This document shows, in pieces, positions 24,392 through 36,600 of a stretch of DNA of 64,000 bases. The position numbers were made by a program, and so were the translations under genes. The DNA lies in contig NW_026732998.1 of assembly GCF_028476545.1 (NCBI RefSeq), positions 1 to 64,000 of the forward strand, in the 5' to 3' direction. Numbering within the stretch: the first letter of the stretch is position 1; each line of letters opens with the position of its first letter. The DNA is from Physella acuta (taxonomy: Eukaryota > Mollusca > Gastropoda > Physidae). The notes beneath the pieces are model-generated. The model was not told the origin of the DNA. It saw only the letters and a list, made by a program, of their open reading frames with translations, and did no database searches.

Positions 24392-24605
24392 AGCAGAGGC
24401 GCAGCGAGGGGGTGCGGACCGCACCGGGTGACACCATTTAGGGGGGTGACACCAAGGCAAAAAATAGTAAAATATATAGAGAAAAACTTGAGGGTGGGGG
24501 GGGGGTGCAAATCGAAAGTTTGTCCCCGGGAAGGGTCGCTACGCCTCTGGGGGTGACACCATTAAGTGCCGCACCGGGTAACACCCGACCTCGCTACGCC
24601 ACCCA
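24392..24605 (-). mobile_element. Element C (hAT-type) carrying MITE-B sequence
   Basis: Inverted ends CAGAGGCGCAGCGAGGG and CGACCTCGCTACGCCAC, with the related inner blocks CACCGGGTGACACCATTTA and CCATTAAGTGCCGCACCGGG. The middle holds reversed MITE-B sequence (GGGTGCAAATCGAAAGTTTG). CCCATACAAG occurs on both sides of the element. The same composite occurs at 50386-50693. Confidence 0.7.
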
Positions 24606-24647
24606 TACAAGCAGAAATAACATTACATTCATACCTGGTACTGGCAT

Positions 24648-24837
24648 CAGATTTTATTTCAGAAATCTCTCCAGGGGGTGGGGGGGGGGGTGTTAGTGCC
24701 TCCCCGAAGCACGTCCACCCCCCCCCCTCCCCCTTGGATGAGACACAAAAATGTATATTTCATAAAGAAAATATTTACCTTAATCCGCACGCCCCCCCAC
24801 CCCACCCCCCCCCAAATAATTTCTGAAAGAAACCCTG
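24648..24837 (-). mobile_element. MITE-A copy, diverged
   Basis: Ends CAGATTTTATTTCAG and TTTCTGAAAGAAACCCTG, with the core ATGTATATTTCATAAAG between G and C runs. Flanks ACTGGCAT and CCTGGCAC share 6 of 8 bases. Confidence 0.65.
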
Positions 24838-25600
24838 CCTGGCACCATGCCACAATCTGACCAGTCACAGTTACCCCGGGGGTAACATTGTTCAGGTGGT
24901 GACTAATGAGGTGGTGATCGAATTTCTGAGGCCTTATTCACCCTTTCAGATGCCCCCTCCCACATAGCGTAAAAAAATCATAACTATACATACACCTCAT
25001 CCTCTCTCTTCCCCAACCCACATCGCAATTTTAAAAATTTGATTAAAACCACTGTTCATTCTCTAAAACATTAACCTATCTTGTGGTAAAGTCTATTGAA
25101 CAGTTTTTATTTAAAATTTACGAAAAAGTCTTTTCAAAACACAATATAACCCAAATGATCAAGGTAACATTTCTAAAAATATTTTTGCTTATTTTATTTT
25201 TTTCAATATCTCAACAGCAGGCATACAAGTGAAGCAGTCGAATTATAAGGGGCTGTACATGTAAAAAAATTGCTTCTAACTAACCATGAATTCAAATAAG
25301 AAAAATTATATAACTATTGTGCTTTCAATATTCATAAATACAAGGAAAAACAAGGCAATATTTGTATGCCAAAAGCTGAAAGACTAGCTTGGTTTATTTA
25401 TAGTATAAAGACTATCAATACATTAAAAACATGGATTTTTAAAAACAGCAATGAGACAATGTTTATTATTATGTACACAATTGTAAAATATTTTGAATTA
25501 ATATTTGGCTAGATGATACTGTGTCAATGATTTCAAATTAATTCTGAAATAGATGCATGACAGAAGGTTGAAAAATGTTAAAAGAGAATTATTTAAATGA

Positions 25601-25845
25601 AAGGAACCGTGTGGCCGAATGGTAGAGCTTATGACTGCGAACCCAAAAGTCTTGAGTTCGCATCCCGAGCTCAAGGCTGTAGGACATCAGTGAGTATATC
25701 CAGCTCTAATAGGTACCTAACACGTGTTAGGGAAAACAAGATGGCTGGGTATAGTGCTGACCACATTATTCCCTTGTATGCAGAGACCATTGAAACAGAT
25801 AAACTCTACTTCATTTGCCCCCATGTGTTTTGGGCGCAACAGTGA
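25601..25845 (+). mobile_element. SINE family 1 copy
   Basis: A box TGGCCGAATGG, B box GAGTTCGCATCC, body AGCTCTAATAGGTACCTAAC and the end CTCTACTTCATTTGCCCCC. Confidence 0.85.
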
Positions 25846-26264
25846 CCTAAAATTACACAACACTGTGTGTAATGTCTTCACAGTCTATGTATTATGTAAG
25901 GTAATATTCTGTGGAACTAAATGTTCAATGATATTTTAACATGCAAATATTTGTGTAGCAAGCAACAAAAATTATAATTTTGTTATTTTAAAATTTTAAC
26001 AATATAAACATGCAATTTTAAATAAAAAAACTGAAAATGCAGACAATATATTTTTTGTACATACCACTCTCAAACCTTTTATTATTTTAAGAAAAAAAAC
26101 TTATTTTTTTTATAACAGAAAATAGTTTTTGCTAGTTACATTTTGCCCAGCGCTGCTCGGAAATAATTAATTAATGCACCAAACATTGCAATAGCTGGTT
26201 AATTAATATCAACATCCACACCTACACATAATCCAGCTAGCATTCATACTGCAGTATTGGTGAA

Positions 26265-26605
26265 CAGGAAGGGGGGGGGGAGGGGAAGAGGATGTTGGCT
26301 ACTCACATTTTGAGGAGGGAGAATATTGAAAGAAAGGTAGATAAATGAGGTGGGAGGGGGGTATATTACAGATGGATAAATATGATGGAGGAGGGAGGGG
26401 GGGGGGGGTAATTGACAGGTGGGTAGTTATGAGAGGGGAGGTGGTTAATTAGCAAGTGGGTAAATATGAAGATTTAGGGGGGGGGGGGGGGTAAATGTCA
26501 GGTAGGAAATTATGAGGGAGGAGAGGGTTATTAACAGGTGGGTTATTATGAGTGGGGAAGTGGTACCTGAAAGGTGGTTAATTATAAGAAGGGGGAGGGG
26601 GGTAA
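26265..26605 (+). repeat. G-rich degenerate tandem repeat
   Basis: Units with GGTGGGTAATTATGAG and GGGGTAATTGACAGG recur about every 55-65 bp with G runs of variable length. Confidence 0.7.
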
Positions 26606-26861
26606 ATAAAAGATGTGTAGTGTCATATTCCAGAAAAAAACAACAACATTTGGAGAGCTGTAGAAATGTCTGCTGAGCAATAATTATTTTTGCGCCAAAT
26701 TTTATGGGAAACATACCCGGTCCATATGGGATTGGTGGTAGTCATGTGACAGTTTATAATTAGATTCTTTCCAACAGTGTAGCTAATGAAAAGGCAGCAC
26801 CTGACTACACCATTAAGTAAGACAAGCCAAGTTCCCTTTTTCAAACCTGATAGTCTACAGG

Positions 26862-27076
26862 ACAAGTGAAGTAGAGTTCACCTGTTTCTTTGACCTCAGC
26901 ATATGAAGGGATAATTAGGTCAGCATTCTGTCCAGCCGCCTTTTACTTTCCCTAACATGAGTTAGGTACCCAATAGAGCTGGGTGGACTCAGGTACATTC
27001 TACTGACTTAAACCCGAATTCAAACTCGAAACTTTCGGGTTAGCAGTCTAGCACTCTACCGCTAGGCCATGCCATC
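26862..27076 (-). mobile_element. SINE family 1 copy
   Basis: Complement of the family: GAAGTAGAGTTCACCTG at the low end, GCTCTACCGCTAGGCCATGC-like head at the high end. Confidence 0.85.
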
Positions 27077-27362
27077 CCATTGAGGTGACGTAATGTGGAT
27101 TAAAGATGGTAATATGAGGTAGTGTAGGGATGACTTGACATAGCGTAAAGGTGGTGACCATTGCTCAGGTACAAATTCAGTTCAGTGTTAGTTTTGGCCA
27201 ACTGAAAAGGTAACATAAAAAAAAAAAAAAAAACACCACACCTATACTGCATGTTGTAGATCAGCCACATTCTTGTGGTGTCATTTTGATTGATATATTC
27301 ACATACACAATGACAGGACAGACTCACGTACAAGATTAAACACCGTACATAATAAATCATAT

Positions 27363-27532
27363 CAGAGGCGTAGCGACCCTTCCCGGCACCCGGGGACAAA
27401 CTTTCGATTTTCGATTTGCACCCCCCCCCCCCCCCCCCCCAAGCTTTACATTTTTTTTCCAACCCATTTAAGCGCCCCATAAGGTTGGCGCCTGGGGACA
27501 TATGTACCCCCCCCCCCCTCGCTACATCTCTA
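27363..27532 (+). mobile_element. MITE-B copy with near-perfect target duplication
   Basis: Begins CAGAGGCGTAGCGACCC. Flanks AATCATAT (27355-27362) and AATCACAT (27533-27540) match at 7 of 8. It lies about 140 bp beyond the SLC35F6 stop codon, so it may be in or just past its 3'UTR. Confidence 0.75.
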
Positions 27533-27668
27533 AATCACATTCAAGACTAAGCAGCATTATAAATAAACCTCTTACAAGCCTATACAACATAAGCTACAAG
27601 GAATGTAAGAAAAAAAAACAATAACTAACTACAAAAAAAAAAAACAACTTTAAAATAATGGAGCAGAT

Positions 27669-30600
27669 TTATGAGTAGACTGTAGGTTTCTGTCCTTTTT
27701 TCACCAAGGTAGAGTTTTCATCAGCCATTGAGCTATAGGACTCTTCATAGTCATCAACGTTCTGTATTGATGGCCCAACTGCTGTGGGGATTTCCTGAAA
27801 TAAAAATAACTCAGGCATTAATCTCTAAACAGAATTGGTTTAAATGATGACATGTTTATCAGGCACTAGACTTGCATTCTGCTGGTTCACATAAAAACTG
27901 ACAGGCTTAAGACAATTAAAAAAAGTGAAGGTAATTTTAAATACTTTAAGGAAAAAAAAAAGCAGTTTACTTTGTAATCTCATTAAGATCTTAACAGTCT
28001 AGATGGAAAATAACAGACATCATGCTGGATGCTTGACAAATCTAAGTATTTTGAATTAAATTCTGACAGTCTAATTATAGTAACACACCAGGTTAGATAA
28101 CCCACAAGATAACTATAATTCCAAATGAACAGAGTTAAGGGACATGAGTTGTATGTACTGTGATTTGACAGAGAGTGTTTTTGTCAGTCCCAAATTGCTT
28201 CCACCTAAGAGCCTGACTCTCCCATGGAGAAAGTTCCAGAAAATGGCAATGATATTAACTACACCTGGCAAAGAGGTGTAAGATAAATCCACATTAGCGA
28301 GACGAACAAGGGTAAGTACTCTTGTATCCTCATGCTAGAATTATAAATGCAGTCCTGCTTGGGAGGTTGAAAATGATAAAGTCAATGACACGAGGAATGT
28401 AGTTCTTGATTGTTTATGATTGTACTTAAGAGTACTTAAATCAAATTCAAGTTTTGTTGTATGAAAGCAATAACCAACAAAGTGTTCAAGTTTGACTTAA
28501 TGAATCTTATTGTTCTACACCAAAAATTATTTTTAATAGTAAATTAACCCTTACAGCCCAGTTGGGCATTATTTTCCCATCACTCATGCCCAGTTGTGTA
28601 CAATTTTAATTTTCAGCTCAGAGAGAGTTAATCATTAAATAATGGAATAGGGGGCAAAAAGTAGGTCAGGGATTTAATGGTTAGAGATTGTTTTCTTCAA
28701 TACTTTTTTAGTACATTTTTTAATAGTTTAAAATTATCAACAACCTCTAAATTGTAGATAAGTCTTTTTAGCTTGTAGTAATACTACTCATCTTACTTAC
28801 TTATTTGGTGTTCCTCAATTTTTAAATATTTTGGATACATTATTCTTAGCACTTTTAATTGTTTTTTTTTCAAAACTTGGTATGTTCTTGTTAAATGTTA
28901 TTTAACAAGATTCACAAGATGTAATTATAGATTCTATCAGGTTTAAAATCTTTTACTGATAAAATTTTTGTTAAGGTTTTTTTGCCATTAGCTGAGTTTT
29001 GAGAATTGACTATTCGCTTGCTGAATGCTAGGAGTTTGTTTTACATTACAGTGTCTTTTGAATTGCCATGAGTTGGTTACATTTTAAAATGTTCTATACC
29101 AGGAGTTTGCACTATACTAAAATGTTCTTTACAAGGAGTTTGCACTATGTTAAAATGTTCTTTACAAGGAGTTTGCACTATGTTAAAATGTTCTATACTA
29201 GGAGTTTAAACTGTGTCAAATTAGTTTAATGCCATCAAGTACTTACATCAGATTCTGGATCTTTAGTACACCACGGCATGCACGGAACATCCATCAGCTG
29301 GTTGTACAAGGCTGTCCCTATCAACAGGAAGGCAAAGCCATCCACTACGGAAATAATATTTTTTAAACATGGATTAGACATTTCAATTAATTAATTTTAG
29401 ACATGGATTAAATATTAAAATTAATTATGTGAAAGGTAATTTCTAAAAAAATTAAAACACTAACTGGTGATGTTTGATGTTTTACTTTTTGGGACTTTGC
29501 AATATTTTGTATATGTCATAACGTTAGATTAAAAATTGCAAATATAAATTTAAGTAAAGTAACAAATCAATCAAGTAGCCTGTTTGTTTTGCTACTTGAA
29601 AACCAATAAAATTCACCATTTAAACGTACGATAAAAAAATCATACCTTGAAGTAACCCATAAGACTTGTCAAAAGGTTCACCATAATCCTATGTGAGAAA
29701 TAAAAATAGAATAATAACTTATGCTGGATCCTCTAAGTTAGTTTAAATCTTAATTCATGCACACAATTGTTAAACATAAACTTCACAACATTAAAATCAA
29801 TTTTATGAACTTAAAACTGTATGGTAACATAATTAGGTCTACTTAACGTAAAAATCTACAGTACTGCATGACACCAAAATTTGCCTATACATACAATTCT
29901 CATAACTATTAATATTTTAATGTCATGATGGATGCAGACTTACTGTATTAATAACGTAATAGACAAACAGAGAAGCCAACCACACAATGATGGTTCTGCA
30001 GGCATCAATCAAAGTGCGGTGTACAGCTACAAAAAACAGAAAATCAATCAATTAATTAATTACAGATATCTAAACCAAATATTTCAATAGATCAATAGCC
30101 TGATCCAACACAATACATTTGAATTCATATGCTAAAAATATATTAAAATGCTTGTACAAGCTTATTACTGTCAAGTAAACATTTTTATTTTAAACTTTCT
30201 TGTTAGGAGAGTTAACTGTTATGCAATGGGGCAAAGGTCAACTCACCGGTAAGTGACCTAGTTACAGCCAGGCCAAAGAAATTATAAAACGCAATGGAGG
30301 ACAGGTAGAGGATACACATGGCCATGAGCTTGCCATTGTGGCCCATCTGCACTAAGGCGTCCAGGCTGTTCTCATAGCGGTTGTCTGCGTCACTGCCAGG
30401 TATAAAGTACATGGACGGGAGGATTATCTGGCAATACACAAATAACCAGCAGTTACAAAAAAATCTGGCAATACAAGAATAATCCATAAAATCTGTGTTA
30501 ATATTTAAAAAAAGGTTAATTTTTTTTTACTTTCATAATAATTACTACAACATTTTAAAATAACATAAAATAGAAATGATAACAAAAAGCTTTGTTAAAA

Positions 30601-33600
30601 TAAAATTACAAATTTCCATTTAATTACGCTTCAACAACATGTTCCCAAAAAATACTTCAAGTCATTCATTTATATGGGAAACATTTTTTGAGCAGTGCTA
30701 AGACTTTTAGAAGACATTTTGACAAGGGTCATGGCAATTTTGAGTAGTGTTAAGACTTTTAGAAGAAATTTTGACAAGTGTGATGGTAATTTTTCTCTAT
30801 CCTATGAAAACAACTAGTAACTTCAAACAAACTTAATTTAAACAGTTTAGGAAGTTTTAAAACGTTTCAGTTTAGCAGCCTAGTTAATTGATGGGACGGT
30901 GTGGTCTGATGGAAGAGCATGCAACCGCTTAACTGAAAAGTCTTGATTTATCACTTTGGGCTTGACAAAAGTCATCCTGAGTCCACCCAGCTCTGATGGG
31001 TAACTAAGTTAAGGAAAGTAAAAGCGGCTGGTTATAGTGCTGACCACCCTATTTCTTCATATGCTGAAGTCACAGAAACACTGAACTGTACTTCATCTGA
31101 ACCAAAAGGGTAACTTTACTTACTTTAGCCTATTTAGCAAGAACTTGAAATGACATAAAAAAAAACAATGAAATTTTTGTTTAAAAAAAAGCTAAAATCA
31201 ACCAAGAAAATAAAATATACATTAAACTTACAAAAGTCATCAGCAGAAAGCCGAAAACTCCTTCCATTCCAACAACCTGTTGAACAAATACAGAATCACA
31301 AGCTATCAATGTAATATATTTTAGTATCAAACATTTATATATTTTAAAGACAAGATATATGAATCAAGAAATAAATTATCAAAATAAACAAATAAAAATT
31401 AGTATTAAATTAACCGCAAAAAAAAATAAATAAAAATCTTTGTCTATTCTGAAATATAAAATCTGTTGAAGAAAATAAATTTTTTTAAAAATTTAATCTA
31501 ACCTGTAGTGGAGGAAAGTTCCTTTTCTTAAGAAACAATTCTTCTATAATCATTTGACTTGCACTGACAAGTTGACCAGCCAGGATTAACACAATACCTG
31601 GACAAGGGAGAAAAGTTGAAGTACAGATAATAAGGAAAGTGGTTTGATTTGGTCTCAATGCTGTGGTCAGTAGTAGACTGGGGGGGGGGGAGGGGATGGG
31701 GGAAGGAGAGAAGTTGTCATACAGATGATAGGGAAAAAGGTTTGGTTTGATCTCAATGCTGTGGTCAGTAGTGGTCTGTAGGAGGGGGAGGTGTGGTTTG
31801 TGGGTAGGAAGAGAAATTTGCAATACAACCTCAAAATAAAGCTGTTGCAGTTAGCTACCTTGGAACTGTTGTCAAAGTAAGTTTAGAAGTCTTAATCAGT
31901 AATAAAATCAACAATGGGATGATAGTCCTAATAATGAAAGATTGTACTAACAGAGAAAAGGGAAAGATTGTTCTAATGAAGAAGGTACTTGGACGGCGTG
32001 GTTGGATGGTATAGCACAGGGGTCTCCAAACTTTTCAGACTGAGGGCCGCATTGACTATCAAATATCAGTTCGGGGGCCAGAGTTTTTTAAATGCATATC
32101 TTCGGTGTTATGGAACCCCCCCCCCCCCCCAAAAAAGGTCCACCGCACGCCCCCCCCCCCCCCGACAAAATATAATTTATATTATATATAGAAATATTTA
32201 CAAATTTCAAATGCCGCCCCCCCCCCCCCGCCCAGAGAAAAAAAATCTGAAAGAAACACTGTCAGAGGCCGACAACACACTCGAGGTCCAAGTTTGCTCT
32301 CAAATTATTTTTCACGTATTCTATATCTATGGTTGAGCCCATGTGACCTCATTAAATTCGCCATCTGCTAATGTCCATATATTAGCACTCAAAGCTTGCT
32401 GATGAATAATAGAGTGCAGGAGCATTGGTTGTAGAATATTTTTCTCATTCGCCTTTCTTTATGCCACTAAAATACTTTTCCCCATCAACAGTCAGGTAAC
32501 TGAGGTTAGTCCAAGTTATAATCAGCAAATGTTTTCTTCAACTCATTGAATATATCCTCTCCGGTAACAGTGCCATACATATTATGTAGGGAAGCAAGCT
32601 CTTGTGTTATGTTCATGTCTTCATCCACAGCCCTAATGAACACAATCAGTTGAGAGGGGAAATAGCTGCCCAGCGACTCATCCATTGCAATTAAGTAATA
32701 GTGAAACGTGCTTACATTTTTCGATATTTGAGTCACGATGTTTTCAACAATGTCTACAACACGGTGGGCACAGGTATTTGCACCCAAAACTACATTTTCA
32801 AATTGTTTTGAATTTTCTGGGCAAAGTTCCTCAGCCACCTCTAACAGACATTTTTTTTGTGGACAAAAAGATCTCCGCGGGCCGGATGAGAGGACCTTGC
32901 GGGCCGCGGGCCGTAGTTTGGAGACACCTGGTATAGCATATGGCTGCTAACCTGAAAATTTTAAGTTTGGATCCTGGGGTTGAATGAGATTGGTACCTGA
33001 CACACATAAAGGAAAGTAAAGTCAGCTGGACAGAGTGCTGACCGCACTATCCCTTCATATTCTGTGGTCACAGAAATAGGTGAATTCTACCTCATATGCT
33101 ACAAGGACCACCAAGTTCATAAGGGTAATTTTAATTTTTTTTTTACTTAATAAAGAAATTGTAAAGATTATTTTAATTACGGAAGTGTAAAGATTGATTC
33201 AATGAAGGAAGTGTAAAGATTTTTTTTAGTTCCCTTTGTTGTGTCTGAACTATCAAGTCTTGTAAAAATTGTAAAAACTAAGGGTGTTAACTCAAAGATG
33301 TTATATCAATGAATAGGTTGGGGAGGGGGGGGGTGTTACCTAAGATGGCTTTTGACCCCTGGCTGGACTTGTTCTTGAAGACACTGGAACATCCCACCAG
33401 TATCAGGCCGACCATCACCACACTCATCCCCAGCCAGTGGATGGGCTTCAGTTTACGTTTTAGAAAAAATTTCTGAAACAAAGGACAAACATAAAATCAA
33501 ACAAGTGCTACCTTGTACTTTGTTCTTGGTTGAAAAAAGAATATGAAATCGAATCCAGAAAGAAAAGCAGGCTGAAATCAGAGTCAATGGCCCATAACAA

Positions 33601-36600
33601 GTTGACATATATTACTTGTGTTGGAGGAAATTCCATCCAACATTACTTCTTCTTCTTCTTCGTTCTTAATTATTAGTGTTGAAGGGGATCGAGATTTATC
33701 TGCCAGTGGGTTTGAACTCGAGACTTTGTTCGAATTTATCAACCATGAGCTTTTTTGCCGACTCGACCACGCCTCCAACACAATTAAGCGTTACGTGTCA
33801 ACTGGTTATGCGCCATTGAGGCCATTGACTCCGATTTCAGCCTGCTTTTTCTTTTTGGATTTGCTTCCATAGCCTTTGTCCAACCAAGAACAATCTACAA
33901 GGCAGCAGTTGTTTAATTTTGGAGTTGTCTCTCCTAGAAGAGTGGCTGTCCCCAGCTAACGAGCCTCATCTGCCCGAGGGTTCGAACTCGAGACTTTTCG
34001 GTTTTAGCAACCATGAGCTTTACCGACTCGACCACGCCGACCCTATCCAACATTACAATTAAACAAAAAAGAAGAACAAATGTAAATGCCCATCTAACAT
34101 AATACAATTTTAGTGTTGAATAAAGGAGAACAATATATATAAATAAAAATGGTAGCTGCAGTTATATGTATGCAACTAGGAATACAACAGGCAGTGTTAG
34201 TATCCACTCAAATTCAAAACAACAATAAGTACAATGAAAGTTTCGACCCAATGTCTTCATCAGCTCACAATAGTGAATGTAGAACTGATATATACACCAT
34301 TGCTTGTAACTAATAAGTAAATTCTTGTTCTTTTTTACATCCCATTAGTGCATTGATATATAGTGCATTAGATATTTCTTAACAATAAATGATAAACTGA
34401 TCAATATAGTTTTAAATATTTCATCAATACTTTGTTGAACTTACAGACAAGATCCCAGCAAAAATAATGATGGCGCCCCTGAGCATTTGCCAGACAGAAG
34501 CATCCACATAGATCAACCCAATACCTGAAGAAAAAAACACAAAATTCCAGAGAAAATTACTCCAGCAAGTTGACCCATTTGGCTGAATAGAATGTGTAAA
34601 AAAAAAAAAAAAGTAAATTTTCCTTTCAAACCAGACAGTCCATGGGGCAAGTGAAGTAGACTTCACCTGTTTCTGTGACCTAGGCATATGGAGGGATAGC
34701 TGGGTGGATTCATGGACGTTCAACTGACTTGAACCTGGATTCGAACTTTCAGGTTAGCAGTCTAGCGCTCTACAGCTAGGCCACCCAGTCCCACAAATAC
34801 AATGTGTGCAGTCAGTTTAATATCTAGTTCTCAACTTGAGTTTAAGATGTGTATGAGGTTACTCAGCTCTCACACATACTTGGCATTATAAAAAAAATTT
34901 GCTATAATTGTCATATATTCAAAGCTTATGTTTTATCAACATATACACTTCATCAACATGTCTGAATTAGGCTTGTTCACTATTGCAAGCGATCATGAGT
35001 CTCAATCCGGCTACTTCTTTGTATCACAAGCCTCAATCAGGCTACTTCACTATTGTACTAGTCTCAATCAGACTACTTCACTATATCACAAGTCTCAATC
35101 AGGCTACTTCAATACGACAAGCTGTCTCACCAAAGAAAAAACCCACATCACAGCCCTCACCTGCTAGAGATGTCCCCAGGAGATCACAGCATGTCGGCAC
35201 CAGTAAAATCCACTGCCAGGTCCTGGGGTCAGATAAAAATAGAAGTTTAACTACGCATGAAGATGAGACGGACCAGATGTTGCCCACGTATCAGACCCCC
35301 CCTCTCTCCACACAATCAGACCCCCTCTCTCCACACAACCAGACCCCCTCTCTCCACACAATCAGACCCCCTCTCTCTACACAATCAGACCCCCTCTCTC
35401 CACACAATCAGACCCCCTCTCTCCACACAATCAGACCCCCTCTCTCCACACAATCAGACCCCCTTCTCTCCACACAATCAGACCCCCTCTCTCCACACAA
35501 TCAGACCCCCTCTCTCCACACAATCAGACCCCCTCTCTCCACACAATCAGACCCCCCCTCTCTCCACACAATCAGACCCCCTCTCTCCACACAATCAGAC
35601 CCCCTCTCTCCACACAATCAGACCCCCTCTCTCCACACAATCAGACCCCCTCTCTCCACACAATCAGACCCCTCTCTCTCCACACAATCAGACCCCCCCT
35701 CTCCACACAATCAGACCCCCTCTCTCCACACAGATGATGGACCCAATGTCACTTATACAACTTAAAAAACTGTTACCGTGTATTGTAAATGTGCATAGAA
35801 ACTTATTGTTCATATGTTAAAAACATATTGTTCATGTGTTAAAAAAAGTTATTGTTCATGTGTTAAAAAAGTTATTGTTCATGTGTTAAAAAAGTTATTG
35901 TTCATGTGTTAAAAAAGTTATTGTTCATGTGTTAAAAAAGTTATTGTTAATGTGTCAAAAAACTCTTTTTATATTATGATAATAAAGTGAATTTTTCAAA
36001 TTCTTCATAATTATACTACCTGGGATTTTTCACCTGTTCTGGGGCTTCATGGCCAACTTGAGCGGACCAAGCAGCCTAGTAAAGGAAATCAAAAGATTTA
36101 ATGAAATCAAAACCGTCAAAACAGTAGTTACATCACACAGAGAAAATAATTTAAAAATAATGAGTAAATTTAATCTCGCTGAAATTGCCAAAAATAAACA
36201 TGTACACGAGAAATTAAAATAAAAAAACTAACAACTCGTTCTCTTTCTTTTTTTTCTCTGTGTCTTGATAGAAAAAGACCAATCAGGCAAGTGCTTTCAC
36301 CTGAAATAAAGAAAAAGCATTTTACAATTACATTTTTTTTCTTATATTGATAAAGCAAAAAAAAAAAAAACAACAAAAAACAAACAATATAAAATAAATA
36401 ACAACAACCAAAGCAAAAACAATGGCCACTAAGTGTTAAAGAAAGATTTTTTTTTTAATGATGATTGTTTAGGTCTACATTATAAAGTTCTAATAGTAGT
36501 TAATTTTAAGGTAGGCTGCTTTGTTATTTTATTGAAGAGGATTTTTTTTTTTTTGTAATTTAATTCTGTTGTATTAAATAATAAGCAATGACTTATTAAT

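Larger units (their letters stand above)
31991..33105 (+). mobile_element. SINE family 1 split by a hAT element
   Basis: Head GGACGGCGTGGTTGGATGG at 31991, interrupted at 32017 and resumed at 32939 with TATGGCTGCTAACCTGAAA, then ACAGAGTGCTGACC and a tail with TCTACCTCATATGC. The SINE supplied the hAT target site. Confidence 0.8.

Noticed and set aside
35296-35735. CRISPR-like regular array
   Set aside because: Direct 23-bp units with no unique spacers, in a eukaryotic intron.
35257-35820. Proline-, serine- and histidine-rich frames of up to 260 codons
   Set aside because: A product of the 23-bp intronic minisatellite, antisense to SLC35F6 and overlapping exon 5.
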